This document shows positions 44,528-53,200 of a DNA stretch of 61,850 nt, piece by piece. The notes under the pieces are model-generated. The model did not search any database and had not been told where the DNA came from. It saw only the letters and a list, made by a program, of their open reading frames with translations. Position 1 is the first letter of the stretch; the number at the start of each line of letters is the position of its first letter. The stretch is from an uncultured Elusimicrobia bacterium (GTDB taxonomy: Bacteria; Elusimicrobiota; Elusimicrobia; Elusimicrobiales; UBA9959). Both the position numbers and the translations under genes were made by a program. The stretch covers positions 1 to 61,850 of the forward strand of contig CAIRNJ010000045.1 of the NCBI GenBank assembly GCA_903879915.1, in the 5' to 3' direction.

Positions 44528-45559
44528 ATGACAGCTCCTATTCCGGCGCGCTATTACGCCTACATAAAAAAAAGCATACGCGGTCCTTTTATCGCCAAAG
44601 ACGCGGCGCTGATAGCCGGGTTCAGCCGCTCCACGCTGATCTGCCCGGAGAAAGCCCTTGGCCAGTGGACCGAAGCGGTAATGATGCCCGACTTCCAGGC
44701 CCTGCTGGACGCGCCGCCGCAGGCGCCCGTAAAGCCCAAGCCGCCCAGGACCGCCGAGGCCGTTGAGGAGCAGGCGTCCCGCGCGCTGCTGGAAAAAGCC
44801 ATCGCGAAGAATTCCAGCCTGGAGAACGAAGTGCGGGAGCTGCGCAAGTCCTACACTTCGGAAAAAGCTTCTTTTGACTCCGCGCTGAAGAAAAGAGAAC
44901 TGGAGATAAGGGCGCTCGCCGAAAAGCTCAAGCGCAATATCGAGAGCACCCAGGCCGTGAAAGGGGAACATCCCTCCTGGGAAATGCTGTACAAGACCCT
45001 GAAGAAACGCTCGGAAGAAAAGCTTTTCGAGATCACGCAGGCGCTTTCCGAAAAAACGACCGAAATAATACGCCTGAAAGAGACCGTGCACGCCATGCAG
45101 GAAGCCGCCGCGGCCGCCGCCAGGCAGGCCCCGCTGGACCTGCAGGCGCATACTGAAGAACTCAGGGCGGAGCTCAAAGAGGTCAGATCCCAGCTGGAAG
45201 AGAAGGACATGCTGGCCCGCACCCTCAGCGACAACATGGACTCGCTGCTGGGCAAGCACGAGGAGCTGCAGCATATAATGCTCGACGAGCGCCGCGACGC
45301 GGAAGAGCAGAACAGGAAGTTCTGCGAGGAAATAGGCCGCCTGCACGCCGACCTGAACTGGCGCGACCAGGAAGCGGCGAAGGTAAAGGCGGAGCTCGCC
45401 GAGACCATCAGCCGCGCCAAAGAACTGGAAATGGTGGAAGGGATAAAGTCGCGCGAGCAGGAAGAGCTTTACGGCGTGCTCAGTTCGAAGCTCAGGATCC
45501 TCTCCGGCTATTTCGAGAACCTGGAAGCCAGGGTGAAGTTCGCTTTCCGCAAGGCCTGA
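44528..45559 (+). CDS. GYF_2-like plus coiled-coil protein
   Basis: A 343-aa soluble protein. Residues about 7-55 read YYAYIKKSIRGPF, then ...LICPEKALGQWTEA. This matches the pattern of bacterial GYF_2 domains (Y-x-x-GPF...W-x-x-A), usually a protein-interaction module. After a Pro/Lys linker, residues about 75-320 are almost continuous heptad-like coiled coil (Glu/Lys/Leu/Ala-rich). The C-terminal end (KLRILSGYFENLEARVKFAFRKA) is helical. There is no signal peptide or membrane helix. It stands between mtnA and the TonB operon and looks monocistronic. A scaffold role is likely; the partner is unknown. Confidence 0.65.
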   Translation: MTAPIPARYYAYIKKSIRGPFIAKDAALIAGFSRSTLICPEKALGQWTEAVMMPDFQALLDAPPQAPVKPKPPRTAEAVEEQASRALLEKAIAKNSSLENEVRELRKSYTSEKASFDSALKKRELEIRALAEKLKRNIESTQAVKGEHPSWEMLYKTLKKRSEEKLFEITQALSEKTTEIIRLKETVHAMQEAAAAAARQAPLDLQAHTEELRAELKEVRSQLEEKDMLARTLSDNMDSLLGKHEELQHIMLDERRDAEEQNRKFCEEIGRLHADLNWRDQEAAKVKAELAETISRAKELEMVEGIKSREQEELYGVLSSKLRILSGYFENLEARVKFAFRKA

Positions 45560-45660
45560 ACCGGCAGCCCTCCGTACGGCGGGCCGCCCGCCCGCCCGAA
45601 CCGCTAACTCCTCCGTTCGAATTGCTATAATTTTATATAGCCGGACAGAACCGGCCACTT

Positions 45661-46290
45661 ATGAACATAACCATCAAACAGCTCATCTCTGCCGGGGGCC
45701 CCATACTGTTCTTCCTGGTGGGACTTTCCATTTATTCCCTTGCGCTTATCTGGGAACGCTGGACCGTCTACAGACGCACCTTCAGCGGCATGGAAGACCT
45801 CATGCACAAAACCCACGCCCTGATAAAAACGGGCGAGATGAAGCAATTATCCGAACTCTGCGCCCGGACCAAGAGCCCGGCGGGGGAGATCCTGTACAAG
45901 GTCATAGCCCATTACGGCAGCCCGCTCGAGAAGCGCGAGCTGGCCGAAAAAGCCGTGGAGTGGCAGGTCTCGCGTCTCAGCAAAAGCCTGACGGCGCTGG
46001 CCACCATAGGCAGCGTAACGCCTTTCATCGGCCTGTTCGGCACCGTGCTGGGCGTGATGCGGGCGTTCAAGGACCTGTCGGTCTACGCCGGCGCCGGCCC
46101 CTCGGTGGTGGCCATGGGCATAGCCGAGGCGCTGGTGAACACCGCGGCCGGCCTGTTCGTGGCGGTGCCCGCCATCGTGGCCTACAATTACTTCGCCCAC
46201 AAGGCCAACGATTTCTCCAGCGAGGTCAACTGGCTCGCCGAGCAGGTCATAGACCGCACGGCGCACAGGGAATTCAGCAGCCTGGTCTGA
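45661..46290 (+). CDS. exbB: MotA/TolQ/ExbB proton channel family protein
   Basis: Inner-membrane channel subunit that converts proton-motive force to mechanical work for TonB or TolA, 209 aa. It has an N-terminal transmembrane helix, a cytoplasmic loop, and the conserved pair of helices with TIGSVTPFIGLFGTVLGVMRAF and ALVNTAAGLFVAVPAIVAYN, which is the family signature. It is 13 bp upstream of exbD. A TATAAT box sits about 30 bp upstream (45626-45631) without a clear -35. It begins a run that continues to the NarL regulator at 51051. Confidence 0.93.
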   Translation: MNITIKQLISAGGPILFFLVGLSIYSLALIWERWTVYRRTFSGMEDLMHKTHALIKTGEMKQLSELCARTKSPAGEILYKVIAHYGSPLEKRELAEKAVEWQVSRLSKSLTALATIGSVTPFIGLFGTVLGVMRAFKDLSVYAGAGPSVVAMGIAEALVNTAAGLFVAVPAIVAYNYFAHKANDFSSEVNWLAEQVIDRTAHREFSSLV

Positions 46291-46303
46291 CCGGTAACAC
46301 CAC

Positions 46304-46717
46304 ATGCGCGTACATACCATAAAGAGCGGCATTATAGCGGAGATGAACATGATCCCGCTTATCGATATTTCGCTTATCCTGCTGATCATCTTCATGGTAA
46401 TAACCCCGTTCCTGGTGCAGTCGCAGATACAGGTGAGCCTGCCCAAGGCCTCCTCCGGCCAGAAAGGCGCCGACGAAAGCGTGCTGAAAGTGCAGCTGGG
46501 CGCCGACGGCTCCATGGCCGTGGACGGCAAGACCATGCCCTTCCAGCGCCTTGAAAAAGAGCTGATACTCCGCTTTGCCAAGGCTTACAACAAGACAGTG
46601 CTGGTGGAAGCCGACAAAAGCGTGCCGGTGCAGCGCGTAGTTACGGTGCTCGATATCGCGAAAAAGCTGGGCGCCGGCAAGATAGGCATTGCCGTAAAGC
46701 CCGACGACGGAAAGTAA
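46304..46717 (+). CDS. exbD: ExbD/TolR family protein
   Basis: Partner of the ExbB channel, 137 aa. It has one N-terminal transmembrane helix with the critical Asp in MIPLIDISLILLIIFMV, followed by a periplasmic domain (QIQVSLPKA...) that ends in the usual KIGIAVKP-type strand. The length is normal. It is clustered with exbB and tonB, so it probably energises a TonB-dependent receptor. No receptor gene lies in the window, and no Pal or TolB is seen. Confidence 0.92.
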   Translation: MRVHTIKSGIIAEMNMIPLIDISLILLIIFMVITPFLVQSQIQVSLPKASSGQKGADESVLKVQLGADGSMAVDGKTMPFQRLEKELILRFAKAYNKTVLVEADKSVPVQRVVTVLDIAKKLGAGKIGIAVKPDDGK

Positions 46718-46738
46718 CCCCCTGGGAAAGACCACAGC

Positions 46739-47365
46739 ATGAGGAATTACCTTCTTTACTCCTCTTCCGCCCATTTCCTGTTCCTGCTGGGCCTGTTCAT
46801 TTTCATGCAGCGCATCCCGCTGGTCGCAAAAAAGGAACAGGCCTATTTCATAGATTTCATCGGCGACTCCAAGATCGCCTCCATGCAGGCGGCCGTAAAA
46901 ACCGAGCCGGTCCCGCAGCCCGCTGCCGCCAAAACAACAGCCGAGAGACCTGACGAGGACGATTTCTCCGCCGACGCCCTGCCCAAGCCCAGCGTGCTCT
47001 CCGGCGAGCCGAACGCGCAAAAGACCCCGGCCCCGGCGCCCGCCGAAGCGCGCAACGTTACCGGGCTGGTGACCGACTCCCAGAATTTCCCTTACCCCTG
47101 GTATATCGCGCAGGTGCGCGAAGCCCTCTGGAACGCCTGGACCGGCAAAATGCCTTCGGGCGGCAAGCTGCGCAGCACCGTGAAGTTCACCATAAAAAGG
47201 AACGGGGACATTAAAAGCGTGGCCGTGGAGAAATCCTCCGGCAACAGGCTGTTCGATTACGCCTCGGAGTCCTCGGTGCAGAGCGCCTCGCCGTTCCCGC
47301 CGCTGCCCGACGATTTCTACGAGGACACCCTGACGGTACACGTGGAATTCAAAGCGGGAGAATAA
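46739..47365 (+). CDS. tonB: TonB-family protein
   Basis: Energy transducer between the ExbBD motor and the outer membrane, 208 aa. An N-terminal helix (about 7-24, without the long Pro-rich domain of E. coli TonB) is followed by a moderately Pro/Ala-rich spacer (55-105). The C-terminal TonB/TolA fold comes next (YPWYIAQVREALWNAWTG, LRSTVKFTIKRNGDIKSVAVEKSSG, ...PPLPDDFYEDTLTVHVEF). The residue pattern in the C-terminal domain is also compatible with TolA. It is 4 bp from the next small membrane protein gene. Confidence 0.87.
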   Translation: MRNYLLYSSSAHFLFLLGLFIFMQRIPLVAKKEQAYFIDFIGDSKIASMQAAVKTEPVPQPAAAKTTAERPDEDDFSADALPKPSVLSGEPNAQKTPAPAPAEARNVTGLVTDSQNFPYPWYIAQVREALWNAWTGKMPSGGKLRSTVKFTIKRNGDIKSVAVEKSSGNRLFDYASESSVQSASPFPPLPDDFYEDTLTVHVEFKAGE

Positions 47366-47369
47366 GACC

Positions 47370-47750
47370 ATGGCCATCGTATTTTTCTCCATCTGCACTG
47401 TTATTCTGCACCTGGGGGTATTCGTCTGCTACCCCGATACCGGCAAAATGGGCTTCCTGTTCCTGATCTTCTCGTCCATGCTCTGGACCGCCTGCTTCAT
47501 CTTCCTCACCACGATGCTGCCGTCGCTGAGAAGGTCCACCGTCATGTTCCTCAACACCGCGGCCCTGCTGGCCTCCCTGCTGTCCACGCTGTTCTTCATC
47601 CCGCAGGAGGACGGCGGCTCCGTTTTCGACAAACTGGCGCTGGGCATCTATCCCGCGAAAGCCACGGTCTACAGGGGCCTGCTGCGCCTGGGCATAGACT
47701 ACAAGCCGCTGAAGCCGCCGGAGAGCGCTCCGAACCTGACAGAACTTTAA
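47370..47750 (+). CDS. Small polytopic membrane protein, paralogue 1
   Basis: A 126-aa protein with three to four hydrophobic segments and a short polar C-terminus. It aligns along its length with the next gene: H-(L/A)-x-x-x-x-YPDTG, then LLW-type and LNxA-type segments, a PQ-D--(V)--KL--G-YP motif and a (L/M)-x-R-(L/F)-GI end. A tandem duplication is clear. No named family is recognised. The position inside the TonB operon suggests an inner-membrane accessory role for the motor, which is inference. Confidence 0.7.
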   Translation: MAIVFFSICTVILHLGVFVCYPDTGKMGFLFLIFSSMLWTACFIFLTTMLPSLRRSTVMFLNTAALLASLLSTLFFIPQEDGGSVFDKLALGIYPAKATVYRGLLRLGIDYKPLKPPESAPNLTEL

Positions 47751-47763
47751 GCCGGGAGAACAA

Positions 47764-48186
47764 ATGGGACTTATCTTTAAACTGGCTTTAGTGGCGCTGC
47801 TGCACCTGGCCTTCATAACGGCCTATCCGGACACCGGCCCTTTCGGCAATTATTACCTTATCATCTCCATGCTGCTCTGGGCCGGGTTCATCCTGTTCAT
47901 CTCCACTGCCGTGAAACTGCTCAAGTTCCTGGTCGGGCCGCTGGCGCTGGTACTGAACCTTGCCGTCTTCTTCCTGATGGGCCTCGCCATCGCGCTCACC
48001 CTGCCGCAGCAGGACAAGACCCGCGTGCTGGAAAAGCTGCAGAAAGGCGCCTACCCGACGCGCTCCACGCTTAACGCCGGGATGAAGCGCTTCGGCATAA
48101 ACCTGGACAAAGAAATAGAAAAGGGCGCGGAAGAGCTGAAGGAACAGGCGCAAAAAGCGGCTAAAAAAGCCGCGAAAAAAATATGA
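47764..48186 (+). CDS. Small polytopic membrane protein, paralogue 2
   Basis: A 140-aa membrane protein with the YPDTG and LPQQDKTRVLEKLQKGAYP motifs shared with the preceding gene. It differs by a longer Lys/Ala/Glu-rich amphipathic C-terminal helix (EELKEQAQKAAKKAAKKI). A GGGAG ribosome-binding site lies just before the ATG. The stop overlaps the epimerase start (ATGA). The function is unknown. Confidence 0.7.
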   Translation: MGLIFKLALVALLHLAFITAYPDTGPFGNYYLIISMLLWAGFILFISTAVKLLKFLVGPLALVLNLAVFFLMGLAIALTLPQQDKTRVLEKLQKGAYPTRSTLNAGMKRFGINLDKEIEKGAEELKEQAQKAAKKAAKKI

Positions 48187-49130
48187 AAACTATAGCCGTT
48201 ACCGGCGGCACGGGGTTCGTGGGCGGGGCGCTGTCGAAGGCCCTGCTGGAAAAAGGTTACGCGGTGCGCATAATAACCCGCAGCGCGCCCGCACGGCCGC
48301 AGCCGGGCGCCGCTTACGCGGTGGCCGATTTTTCCGACGCTGAAAGCCTGAAAGCCGCGCTGGCGGGGGCCGACGCCGTGGTGCACCTGGCCGCGGCGCT
48401 GTTCTGCCGCTCAGGCGAGGCTTTCCTGAAAGCCAACGGCGCCGGCACGGCCAACCTTGTAAAGGCCGCCGAAGCGGCGGGCTCGGTAAAAAAGATCGTG
48501 TACCTTTCCAGCCTTGCCACCGCCGGGCCGTCCGGCGCCGAAACCCCGAAGACCGAAGCCCAGCCGGACGCCCCGGTCTCCTATTACGGCCGCAGCAAAC
48601 TGGAGGGGGAGAAGGCCGTAAAACAATTCGCCCGCGGGAGTTTCGTGATACTGCGGCCGCCCATAGTTTACGGCAAGAAAGATTTCGGCCTGTCCACCAT
48701 CGCCGAATGGGTGCGCCGGGGCGTGATGGTGAACGCGGGCTCGGCCAGCGGCCGCTTCAGCTTCATCTACCTCGACGACCTGGTCCGCGCGCTGACGCAG
48801 GCGCTGGAGACCGAAAAGTTCGACGGCGGCACTTTCTACGTCTGCGAGAACAGGGTGTATACCTGGCGCGAATTCATAACGCTGCTGGCCGCCGGCATGG
48901 GCGTTAAAATGCCGCTGATGGTCTCGCTGCCGCCCTGGGCCGTATTCGCGGCCGGCTGCGTGTACGAGGCCGTTTCCTTGCTGACCGGGGCCACCCCGGC
49001 GCTGAACCGCGACAAGGCCCGCGAAGCCCCCGGCCCGAACTGGACCGCCTCGCCGGCCCTGTGGGAAAAAACAGCCGGGTGGAACGACTGGACCCCGCTG
49101 GCGGAAGGCATACGCAGGACCTTTAACTAA
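48183..49130 (+). CDS. NAD-dependent epimerase/dehydratase family protein
   Basis: An extended short-chain dehydrogenase/reductase, 315 aa. The Rossmann motif VTGGTGFVGGAL is at the N-terminus. VHLAAAL follows, and the catalytic pair sits in YLSSLAT and YYGRSKLEGEK (Tyr-x-x-x-Lys). The substrate-side motif RPPIVYGKKDFG is typical of nucleotide-sugar or sterol-type epimerases. The C-terminus lacks a transmembrane helix. The precise substrate is unknown. The gene is translationally coupled both to the membrane protein upstream and to the kinase downstream. Confidence 0.9.
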   Translation: MKTIAVTGGTGFVGGALSKALLEKGYAVRIITRSAPARPQPGAAYAVADFSDAESLKAALAGADAVVHLAAALFCRSGEAFLKANGAGTANLVKAAEAAGSVKKIVYLSSLATAGPSGAETPKTEAQPDAPVSYYGRSKLEGEKAVKQFARGSFVILRPPIVYGKKDFGLSTIAEWVRRGVMVNAGSASGRFSFIYLDDLVRALTQALETEKFDGGTFYVCENRVYTWREFITLLAAGMGVKMPLMVSLPPWAVFAAGCVYEAVSLLTGATPALNRDKAREAPGPNWTASPALWEKTAGWNDWTPLAEGIRRTFN

Positions 49131-50404
49131 TGTCCCGGCCGAACAGATCCCGCAACAAGCTGCTGAAGCCTTCGCAGGCCATTCACGCGCTGCACCCCGA
49201 AGTTCCCAAGAACGAGGTTATACACGCGCTCAGAGAGCGCGTCAAGGAACTCACCGCGCTGCATTCCACGGTATGCGTGCTGCAGGACGACCGGCTGTCC
49301 ACCAGGGAGGCGCTGGACCGCATAGTGCGGCTTATTCCGCCGGCCTGGCAGTACCCGGAAATTACGGCGGGGCGCATAATAGTGGGGGATTGCGAAGCCC
49401 GCAACCCCGGCTTCAGGCGGACGCGCTGGCTGCAAGCCTGCGATTTTCGCATAACCCGCGAGGTAACGGGCCGCATTGAAGTTTATTATCTAAAAAAAAT
49501 GCCCAAAGAGGCCGAAGGCCCTTTCCTGGCCGAAGAGCGCAACCTTATAAATTCTCTGGCCGACATGCTGCGCACCTATTTCGCGCGCAAACTGGCTTCC
49601 CGGGCCCTGCTGGACGCCCACAACGACCTGGAGCGCCGCGTGCGCGAGCGCACGGCGGAACTGGAGGAGCTGAACGCGGCGCTGAAGGCCGAAGTGAAGG
49701 AGCGCGAGCTGCGCCAGAAGGAAATACTTTCGTACCAGGAGAAACTGCGGGGCCTTTCCTCGGAACTGATACTTACGGAAGAGCGGGAGCGCCGGGAAAT
49801 AGCCACCAACCTGCACGACATCATAGGCCAGACGCTGGCCATGGCGAAAATGAAGGCCGGCGCGCTGCGCAGCGCCTGCCCGGCGAGGGAAGCGGCCGCC
49901 GAGCTCAGGAACCTTTCGGGCTTCATCGACGAGGCCATCCTCGCCACCCGCACCCTTACCTTCCAGCTGGCGTCGCCCATCCTTTACGAGCTCGGGCTGG
50001 AGAGCGCGCTGGAGCGGCTGGCGGAGGATACGCGCCGGCGCCACGGCCTGGCGGTAGCTTTCAGCGGCGAGGGCGGCCGCGTGCCGCTGCCCACCGAGAC
50101 CAGCGTGCTGATCTTCAAAGCCGTGCGGGAGCTGCTGATGAACGCGGTAAAACATTCGAAAGCCTCCGGCGTAAAAGTGCGCGTGCGGCGCGCCGGCGGC
50201 AAAATAGCCGTTACGGTGCGCGACAACGGCCGCGGCTTCAACGCCGCCGCCGCCTCCGTTTACGACGGGGACAAGGGCGGCTTCGGCCTTTTCTCGATAA
50301 GGGAGAAGGTCTCGCACCTGGGCGGCGAATTCACGCTGAGCTCCCGCCCCGGTTCCGGTACGCTGGCGGTTATAACGGCCCCGCTGGCCAAGGAAAAAAG
50401 ATAA
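49130..50404 (+). CDS. Soluble sensor histidine kinase, NarL type
   Basis: A 424-aa cytosolic kinase without membrane helices. Residues about 35-170 form a ligand-sensor region with the recurring pattern IPPAWQYPEITAGRI and EVYYLKK...GPFLAEERNLI. A coiled coil follows (about 170-215). The HisKA_3 dimerisation domain has phospho-acceptor His229 in REIATNLHD, and the HATPase_c domain has NAVKHSKAS, DNGRGF and GGFGLFSIREKV. It would phosphorylate the response regulator encoded directly after it (one-base overlap). The signal is unknown. Confidence 0.92.
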   Translation: MSRPNRSRNKLLKPSQAIHALHPEVPKNEVIHALRERVKELTALHSTVCVLQDDRLSTREALDRIVRLIPPAWQYPEITAGRIIVGDCEARNPGFRRTRWLQACDFRITREVTGRIEVYYLKKMPKEAEGPFLAEERNLINSLADMLRTYFARKLASRALLDAHNDLERRVRERTAELEELNAALKAEVKERELRQKEILSYQEKLRGLSSELILTEERERREIATNLHDIIGQTLAMAKMKAGALRSACPAREAAAELRNLSGFIDEAILATRTLTFQLASPILYELGLESALERLAEDTRRRHGLAVAFSGEGGRVPLPTETSVLIFKAVRELLMNAVKHSKASGVKVRVRRAGGKIAVTVRDNGRGFNAAAASVYDGDKGGFGLFSIREKVSHLGGEFTLSSRPGSGTLAVITAPLAKEKR

Positions 50405-51051
50405 TGGAAACCAAGATCCTCATCTGCGACGACCATAAGCTCTTCCGGGAAGGCCTGCGCGCCCTGCTTGAGAAACAGCCGGGCGTTAAAGTGACCGGAG
50501 AAGCCAGGGACGGCATAGAGGCCGTACGCCTGGCGAAAGAGCTTTCGCCCGACATAGTGATAATGGACATCTCCATGCCGGGCCTCAACGGCATAGAGGC
50601 GGCCCGCAAGCTGGCCAAGACGCGCAAGGGAGCGCGCGTCATAGCCCTTTCCATGCATAACGACCGCAAGTACGTTACCGAGATCTTCAAGGCCGGGGCA
50701 CGCGCCTACCTGCTGAAGGATTCCGCTTTCGAAGAGCTGATGGACGCCATCAAGGCTGTCAACTGCGGCCGTTTCTTCCTGAGCGCCGGCATCACCAGCC
50801 TGGTGCTGGGCGATTACATCAAAGGCCCCGCCGCCGACCCCCGCAGCCCGTTCACGCTGCTTTCCGCGCGCGAAAGGGAAGTGCTGCAGCTGCTGGCCGA
50901 GGGGCTGCGCACCAAAGAGATCTCCCACAAGCTGGGCCTGAGCGTCAAGACGGTGGAGACGCACCGCAAGAAAATAATGGAAAAGCTGGACATTACCAGC
51001 ATAGCCGGCCTTACCCGCTACGCGGTCAAGGAAGGGCTGGTAAGCCTGTAA
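50404..51051 (+). CDS. NarL/FixJ-family response regulator
   Basis: DNA-binding partner of the preceding kinase, 215 aa. The receiver domain has the phospho-acceptor Asp55 in VIMDISMPG and the conserved Lys in LLKDSAFEE. The C-terminal LuxR-type helix-turn-helix (about 150-210) reads LSAREREVLQLLAEG, then TKEISHKLGLSVKTVETHRKKIMEKL. Targets are not visible. Nearby candidates include amtB downstream and its own operon. Confidence 0.95.
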   Translation: METKILICDDHKLFREGLRALLEKQPGVKVTGEARDGIEAVRLAKELSPDIVIMDISMPGLNGIEAARKLAKTRKGARVIALSMHNDRKYVTEIFKAGARAYLLKDSAFEELMDAIKAVNCGRFFLSAGITSLVLGDYIKGPAADPRSPFTLLSAREREVLQLLAEGLRTKEISHKLGLSVKTVETHRKKIMEKLDITSIAGLTRYAVKEGLVSL

Positions 51052-51162
51052 GGTTTTTCTACCATACCAGTCAGGGAATCCCCGATATTCCGCTTTCACC
51101 GCAATCCCTATAATTAATTAACGCGGCCCAGCCGCCGCAATTAGTTACGGAGGGAAACATCT

Positions 51163-52374
51163 ATGTTCGATACCGGAAATACCGGGTTCATGCTCGTGTC
51201 GACCAGCCTCGTCATGCTCATGACCCCCGGCCTCGCCTTTTTCTACGGCGGGCTTGTAGGCCGCAAGAACGTGCTGGCAATAATGATACAGAGCTTCGTT
51301 TCGATGGGCGTAACCACGGTGCTGTGGTACGCTTTCGGCTACTCGCTGTGCTTCAGCGGCGGCCAGGGCGCTATCATAGGCAACCTCGACATGGCCTTCA
51401 TGCACGGCATCACGCCCATGACCGCCTTCGCGGGGTCCAGCAGCATCCCGCTGCTGGTGTTCTTCGCCTACCAGATGATGTTCGCGCAGATAACCCCCGC
51501 GCTCATAACCGGCGCGTTCACGAACCGCATCAACTTCAAGGCCTACCTGATCTTCCTGGTGGCCTGGCTGATCTTCGTGTACTTCCCTCTGTGCCACATG
51601 GTGTGGGGCGGGGGCCTGATGGCCGCGCACGGCGTGCTGGACTTCGCCGGCGGCATAGTGGTGCACGCCACGGCGGGCTTCGCGGCGCTGGCCTCGGTGT
51701 TCTTCGTGGGCAAGCGCAAGGTGGTGGACTCGGGCGCGCACAGCATACCGCTGGTGGCGCTGGGCACCGGCCTGCTCTGGTTCGGATGGTACGGCTTCAA
51801 CGCCGGCAGCGAACTGCGGGTGGACCCCGTTACGGCGCTGGCGTTCGTCAACACCGACGTGGCGGCCTCCTTCGCCGCCATCACCTGGCTGTTCATCGCC
51901 TGGTCGCTGGAGAAGAAGCCCAAGTTCGTGGGGCTGCTCACCGGCTCCATAGCGGGCCTCGCCACCATCACCCCGGCCGCCGGCTACGTCACCACGAAAG
52001 CGGCGGTCTGCATAGGCATACTTTCCAGCGTGATCTGCTACATGGCCGTGAACATGAAGAACCGGCTGGGCTGGGACGATTCCCTGGACGTCTGGGGCGT
52101 GCACGGCGTGGGCGGCGTTACGGGCGTGATCCTGCTGGGCGTGTTCGGCACCACGGCGGTCAACGCCGCCGGCGCCAACGGCCTCTGGCACGGCGACGCC
52201 ATGTTCTTCGGCAAGGAAGTCATAGCGGTAGCGGCCACGGCCATCTACGCGTTCCTGTTCTCCTACGGCTGCCTGTTCGTGATCAACCTGTTCACGCCGG
52301 TAAAGACAGACGAGAAAGAGGAAGAGACGGGACTGGACGAAGCGCAGCACGGCGAAACCGCCTACCTGCACTGA
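51163..52374 (+). CDS. amtB: Ammonium transporter
   Basis: Trimeric ammonium channel of the inner membrane, 403 aa, with eleven helices. Conserved features: an N-terminal segment GLAFFYGGLVGRKN, the twin pore histidines in DFAGGIVVHATAGFAAL and DVWGVHGVGGVTG, and the aromatic entrance around WFGWYGFNAGS. The C-terminal tail is short and rich in Asp/Glu. No glnK (PII) gene lies beside it, which is unusual for AmtB. A TATAAT box (51109-51114) lies 48 bp upstream. A hairpin terminator follows. It starts 111 bp after the NarL regulator. Confidence 0.95.
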   Translation: MFDTGNTGFMLVSTSLVMLMTPGLAFFYGGLVGRKNVLAIMIQSFVSMGVTTVLWYAFGYSLCFSGGQGAIIGNLDMAFMHGITPMTAFAGSSSIPLLVFFAYQMMFAQITPALITGAFTNRINFKAYLIFLVAWLIFVYFPLCHMVWGGGLMAAHGVLDFAGGIVVHATAGFAALASVFFVGKRKVVDSGAHSIPLVALGTGLLWFGWYGFNAGSELRVDPVTALAFVNTDVAASFAAITWLFIAWSLEKKPKFVGLLTGSIAGLATITPAAGYVTTKAAVCIGILSSVICYMAVNMKNRLGWDDSLDVWGVHGVGGVTGVILLGVFGTTAVNAAGANGLWHGDAMFFGKEVIAVAATAIYAFLFSYGCLFVINLFTPVKTDEKEEETGLDEAQHGETAYLH

Positions 52375-52384
52375 CACGCGTACA

Positions 52385-52414
52385 ATACCCGCCCGGCGGG
52401 ATCCGGGCGGGTAT
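52385..52414 (+). terminator. Hairpin terminator after amtB
   Basis: A 12-bp stem ATACCCGCCCGG / CCGGGCGGGTAT (52385-52396 and 52403-52414) closes a 6-base loop. It is followed by a short T-containing stretch. Confidence 0.75.
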
Positions 52415-52438
52415 TTCAGGTTCTTAAGGAGATATATA

Positions 52439-53179
52439 ATGAGAATGAGCAGCCTGATGACTGCGCTTATGGTCTGCCTGACCCCGCTGGCCGCCTACGC
52501 CACGCCGTCCACCCAGATCTGGATACCCTCCACCGACGTACAGAAATATAAAAGCGTCCACTTGAACGCGGATAACTATGTTGCGGCCGAAAAAGAAACT
52601 AACGGTAACTGGAAAGCGCCGGTGTTCGTGATAGGCCCCACTGTGGGCGTGCTGCCTTACGAAAAAATACAGGCAGAGGCAGGCTTCGACGTGATAAAGG
52701 CCGGGCTTTCGGCCGACAACTACCCCGTTTATCTGCACGCCAAAGCGGGAACGCCCGAAGGCTCGCTCTTCGGCGGCAGCCCGGCTTTCGCGCTGGGCGG
52801 CTATAACTTCGGCCTTAAGAGGGACGTAACGGACCAGAATATAATTTACGGCCTGACCGCGAAGAACCTTGCAAAGCTGGGCAGGCTCTCGGCGGGCTAT
52901 TATTCCGGCAACAAGAAAGTGCTGGTAGACGAGCACGGCGCTAAGGCCAATACCGGCCTGCTGCTGTCCTGGGACAGAACGCTGGGAGAGATCTCCGACA
53001 AGCTCTGGGCGGCGGTGGATTACCAGGGGGGGAATTCCGCCCTGGGCGCGCTCAGCTTCGGGGTTTCCTGGGCTTTCGCGCCTAACACCAGCGTAATATT
53101 CGGCTACGACGTATACAATAATGCCAAAATTGCGGGGAAAGGTACTTTCACGGTACAGTTGGACATTAATCTTTGGTAA
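52439..53179 (+). CDS. Exported beta-rich protein, probably outer-membrane
   Basis: A 246-aa protein with a signal peptide (cut near YATPS, residue 21). The mature part has alternating strands: LNADNYVAA, VFVIGPTVGVLPYEKIQAEAGFDV, GGYNFGLKRDV, SAGYYSGNK, ...FGYDVYNNAKIAGKGTFTVQLDINLW. The terminal Trp after a strand fits a barrel ending. No named family is identified. A GGAGA site precedes the ATG. It is followed at 53201 by the Gln/Asn-rich small gene, most likely on the same transcript. Confidence 0.65.
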   Translation: MRMSSLMTALMVCLTPLAAYATPSTQIWIPSTDVQKYKSVHLNADNYVAAEKETNGNWKAPVFVIGPTVGVLPYEKIQAEAGFDVIKAGLSADNYPVYLHAKAGTPEGSLFGGSPAFALGGYNFGLKRDVTDQNIIYGLTAKNLAKLGRLSAGYYSGNKKVLVDEHGAKANTGLLLSWDRTLGEISDKLWAAVDYQGGNSALGALSFGVSWAFAPNTSVIFGYDVYNNAKIAGKGTFTVQLDINLW

Positions 53180-53200
53180 ACAAGACAAAAGGAGAATCAG

